Shown: one piece after another, positions 62,865-64,000 of the stretch | How the letters are laid out: the number at the start of each line of letters is the position of its first letter | How positions within the stretch are numbered: position 1 is the stretch's first letter | Assembly (NCBI RefSeq): GCF_016765695.1 | Contig: NZ_JAETGO010000034.1 | Location: forward strand, 124,001-188,000 | DNA from: Sporosalibacterium faouarense | GTDB lineage: Bacteria > Bacillota > Clostridia > Tissierellales > VENL01 | Reading direction: 5' to 3' | DNA: 64,000 bases | Position numbers and translations under genes: made by a program | Notes under the pieces: model-generated | What the model was told of the DNA's origin: nothing | The model's database searches: none | Seen by the model: only the letters and a program-made list of their open reading frames with translations

Positions 62865-63086
62865 TTGACTTTAGATTGTGCAAAAAGAGGACAGATTATT
62901 GAAATTATTGAAATACCAGACTCTAAAATTAGAGTACAGGCTATTAGACTAGGGATGTTTGAAGGAGCAAAACTTAGTTGTTCTGAAAAAATACCAACTG
63001 GACCAATTATTTTAAAAAATAGACTTCAAGAAATTGCTATAGGAAGAAATTTAGCTAGGAGAATTAAAGTGAAATTGATTTCGTAA
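62865..63086 (+). CDS. feoA: Ferrous iron transport protein A
   Basis: About 73 residues, SH3-like: LDCAKRGQIIEIIEIPDSKI, RLGMFEGAKLSCSEKIP, GPIILKNRLQEIAIGRNLA. TTG 62865 is 9 bp after AGGAGG; ATGs at 62844 and 62856 overlap or touch that site. FeoA supports FeoB, encoded 26 bp downstream. Confidence 0.85.
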   Translation: MTLDCAKRGQIIEIIEIPDSKIRVQAIRLGMFEGAKLSCSEKIPTGPIILKNRLQEIAIGRNLARRIKVKLIS

Positions 63087-63112
63087 AGAAAACATAATTA
63101 GGAGGTTTTAGT

Positions 63113-64000
63113 ATGGAATGCTGCCACAATCCAGCAGTTAAAATAGATATACCTAATGAAGCTAAAAAAATAGTATTAGCAGGAAATCCAAATGTAGGAA
63201 AGTCAGTCTTTTTCAATTATTTAACAGGTCTTTATGTAGATGTTTCCAACTTTCCCGGAACAACCATAGATATAAGCACAGGAAAATTTGGTGAAGATGT
63301 TATTATGGACACTCCAGGGGTATACGGAGTATCTTCCTTTAACGATGAAGAAAGTGTTGCTCGTGATATTATTCTTTATGCTGATATAGTCGTTAACGTA
63401 GTAGATGCAGTACATATGGAAAGAGATTTGTTCTTAACACAGCAAATAATTGATATGGGTAAAAAAGTTATAGTTGCACTAAATATGATGGATGATGTAA
63501 AAAGAAATGGAATTACAATAGATATAGATAGGTTATCCAAAGAGTTAGGAGTTGAGGTTATTCCTACAACGGCTATCAAGGGTGAAGGTCTTGATAGGTT
63601 GAAGAATGCTATATATAGGGCTAAGACAGGTAATAGGATAAAGAAAATTGAATCTCTAATTGATAAAGTTATTGATAAAGTAGATACTGAATCTGAAGCA
63701 TTGCTTGTATTAGAAGAAGATGAGAATTTAATTGAAAGACATAGCTTAGTAGAATCATTTTCCCAGCGAGAATCCCTTTACAAATTACGAAGAACTAGGG
63801 TAGATGAAATAGTAAATAATGTCGTTTCTGAAACAAATCAAAATGCTTCTTTTAGAATTAAATTAGGAAGAATGATGATTAAACCGATAACAGGAATTCC
63901 TATACTTTTATTTACTTTATATTTGATGTATCAAGCTATAGGAGTTTTTGTTGCACAAACAGTAGTAGGAATAACAGAAGAAGTTATAATGGGAGAATAT
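63113..64000 (+). CDS. feoB: Ferrous iron transporter FeoB (cut by window edge)
   Basis: Nearly 300 residues are visible from ATG 63113 after AGGAGG. G-domain motifs: AGNPNVGKSVFF (G1), FPGTTIDIS (G2), DTPGVYG (G3), ALNMMDD (G4). The helical GDI domain follows, then the first membrane helix begins near residue 262 (ITGIPILLFTLYLMY). An N-terminal MECCHNP extension adds a vicinal Cys pair. Fe(II) import; the rest of the gene lies beyond the window. Confidence 0.92.
   Translation, partial: MECCHNPAVKIDIPNEAKKIVLAGNPNVGKSVFFNYLTGLYVDVSNFPGTTIDISTGKFGEDVIMDTPGVYGVSSFNDEESVARDIILYADIVVNVVDAVHMERDLFLTQQIIDMGKKVIVALNMMDDVKRNGITIDIDRLSKELGVEVIPTTAIKGEGLDRLKNAIYRAKTGNRIKKIESLIDKVIDKVDTESEALLVLEEDENLIERHSLVESFSQRESLYKLRRTRVDEIVNNVVSETNQNASFRIKLGRMMIKPITGIPILLFTLYLMYQAIGVFVAQTVVGITEEVIMGEY

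Overview
The window is AT-rich DNA from a low-GC, endospore-forming anaerobe of the Clostridia. SigI/RsgI, YunB, a Spo0E-like peptide, an [FeFe]-hydrogenase-like protein and Feo iron uptake all fit this. A relative of Alkaliphilus or the Tissierellales is possible but is only an impression. The first ~55 kb is a heavily rearranged accessory island. The last ~9 kb looks more like ordinary chromosome.

Layout. (1) 1-4.5 kb: the tail of a phage-defence ATPase with its RloB/AbiLii-like partner, then shards of an integrative conjugative element (VirB4, a small membrane protein, a CpaE/ParA-like ATPase, a helix-turn-helix protein). (2) 5.2-9.8 kb, minus strand: a seven-gene mercury operon, merT - HMA lipoprotein - lgt - arsR - merA - CopZ-like metallochaperone - merB. 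(3) 9.9-11.5 kb: a decayed serine recombinase fused to a decayed P-type ATPase. (4) 11.6-15 kb: a ZIP transporter and two cell-wall proteins. (5) 15-26 kb: two arsR/P-type ATPase (Zn/Cd/Pb type) operons, lspA, a damaged mltG, degV, a methyltransferase and a CcdA-like protein. (6) 26-28 kb: transposase and peptidase debris. (7) 28.4-30.2 kb: sigI-rsgI. (8) 31-33.5 kb: a second mercury operon (arsR-merA-copZ-like), all cysteine. (9) 33.7-37.4 kb: a MerR-controlled ABC exporter and thioredoxin-like gene with decayed ICE and copZ pieces. (10) 37.4-43.2 kb: an ICE protein, an ArdA-like antirestriction gene and a complete recombinase-in-trio (RIT) element. (11) 43.2-48.7 kb: a hydrogenase-like protein, a CopB-type copper ATPase and a multicopper oxidase. 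(12) 48.7-54.7 kb: an IS66 element split by a second RIT element. (13) 55-64 kb: Met-rich and DUF305 envelope proteins, a chemoreceptor, a truncated yunB, a glutamate-synthase-like protein, rseC and feoAB.

Main discovery. Five metal-resistance genes look broken by an in-frame TGA, but in each the TGA sits exactly where the family has a metal-binding or catalytic cysteine. They are MerT (Cys-Sec), the HMA lipoprotein (UxxC), the CopZ-like metallochaperone (Cys-Sec), MerB (the catalytic Cys159 position) and the first HMA domain of a P-type ATPase (UxxC). Each TGA is followed within about 8-30 nt by a hairpin compatible with a bacterial SECIS element. All-cysteine paralogues of two of them (copZ-like at 33 kb, P-type ATPase at 21 kb) lie in the same window and align at the exact position. 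The reading is a selenocysteine-based mercury/soft-metal handling system. merB also carries a TAA that selenocysteine does not explain.

How the genes may cooperate. Hg(II) would be captured by the Sec lipoprotein (acylated by the operon's own Lgt), imported by MerT and reduced by MerA. MerB would cleave organomercurials, and the CopZ-like protein would shuttle thiophilic metal. ArsR-type repressors acting on near-identical palindromes would control both mer operons. Zn/Cd/Pb ATPases, CopB and the multicopper oxidase extend protection to other metals. The selenocysteine machinery (selA-D) is not in this window.
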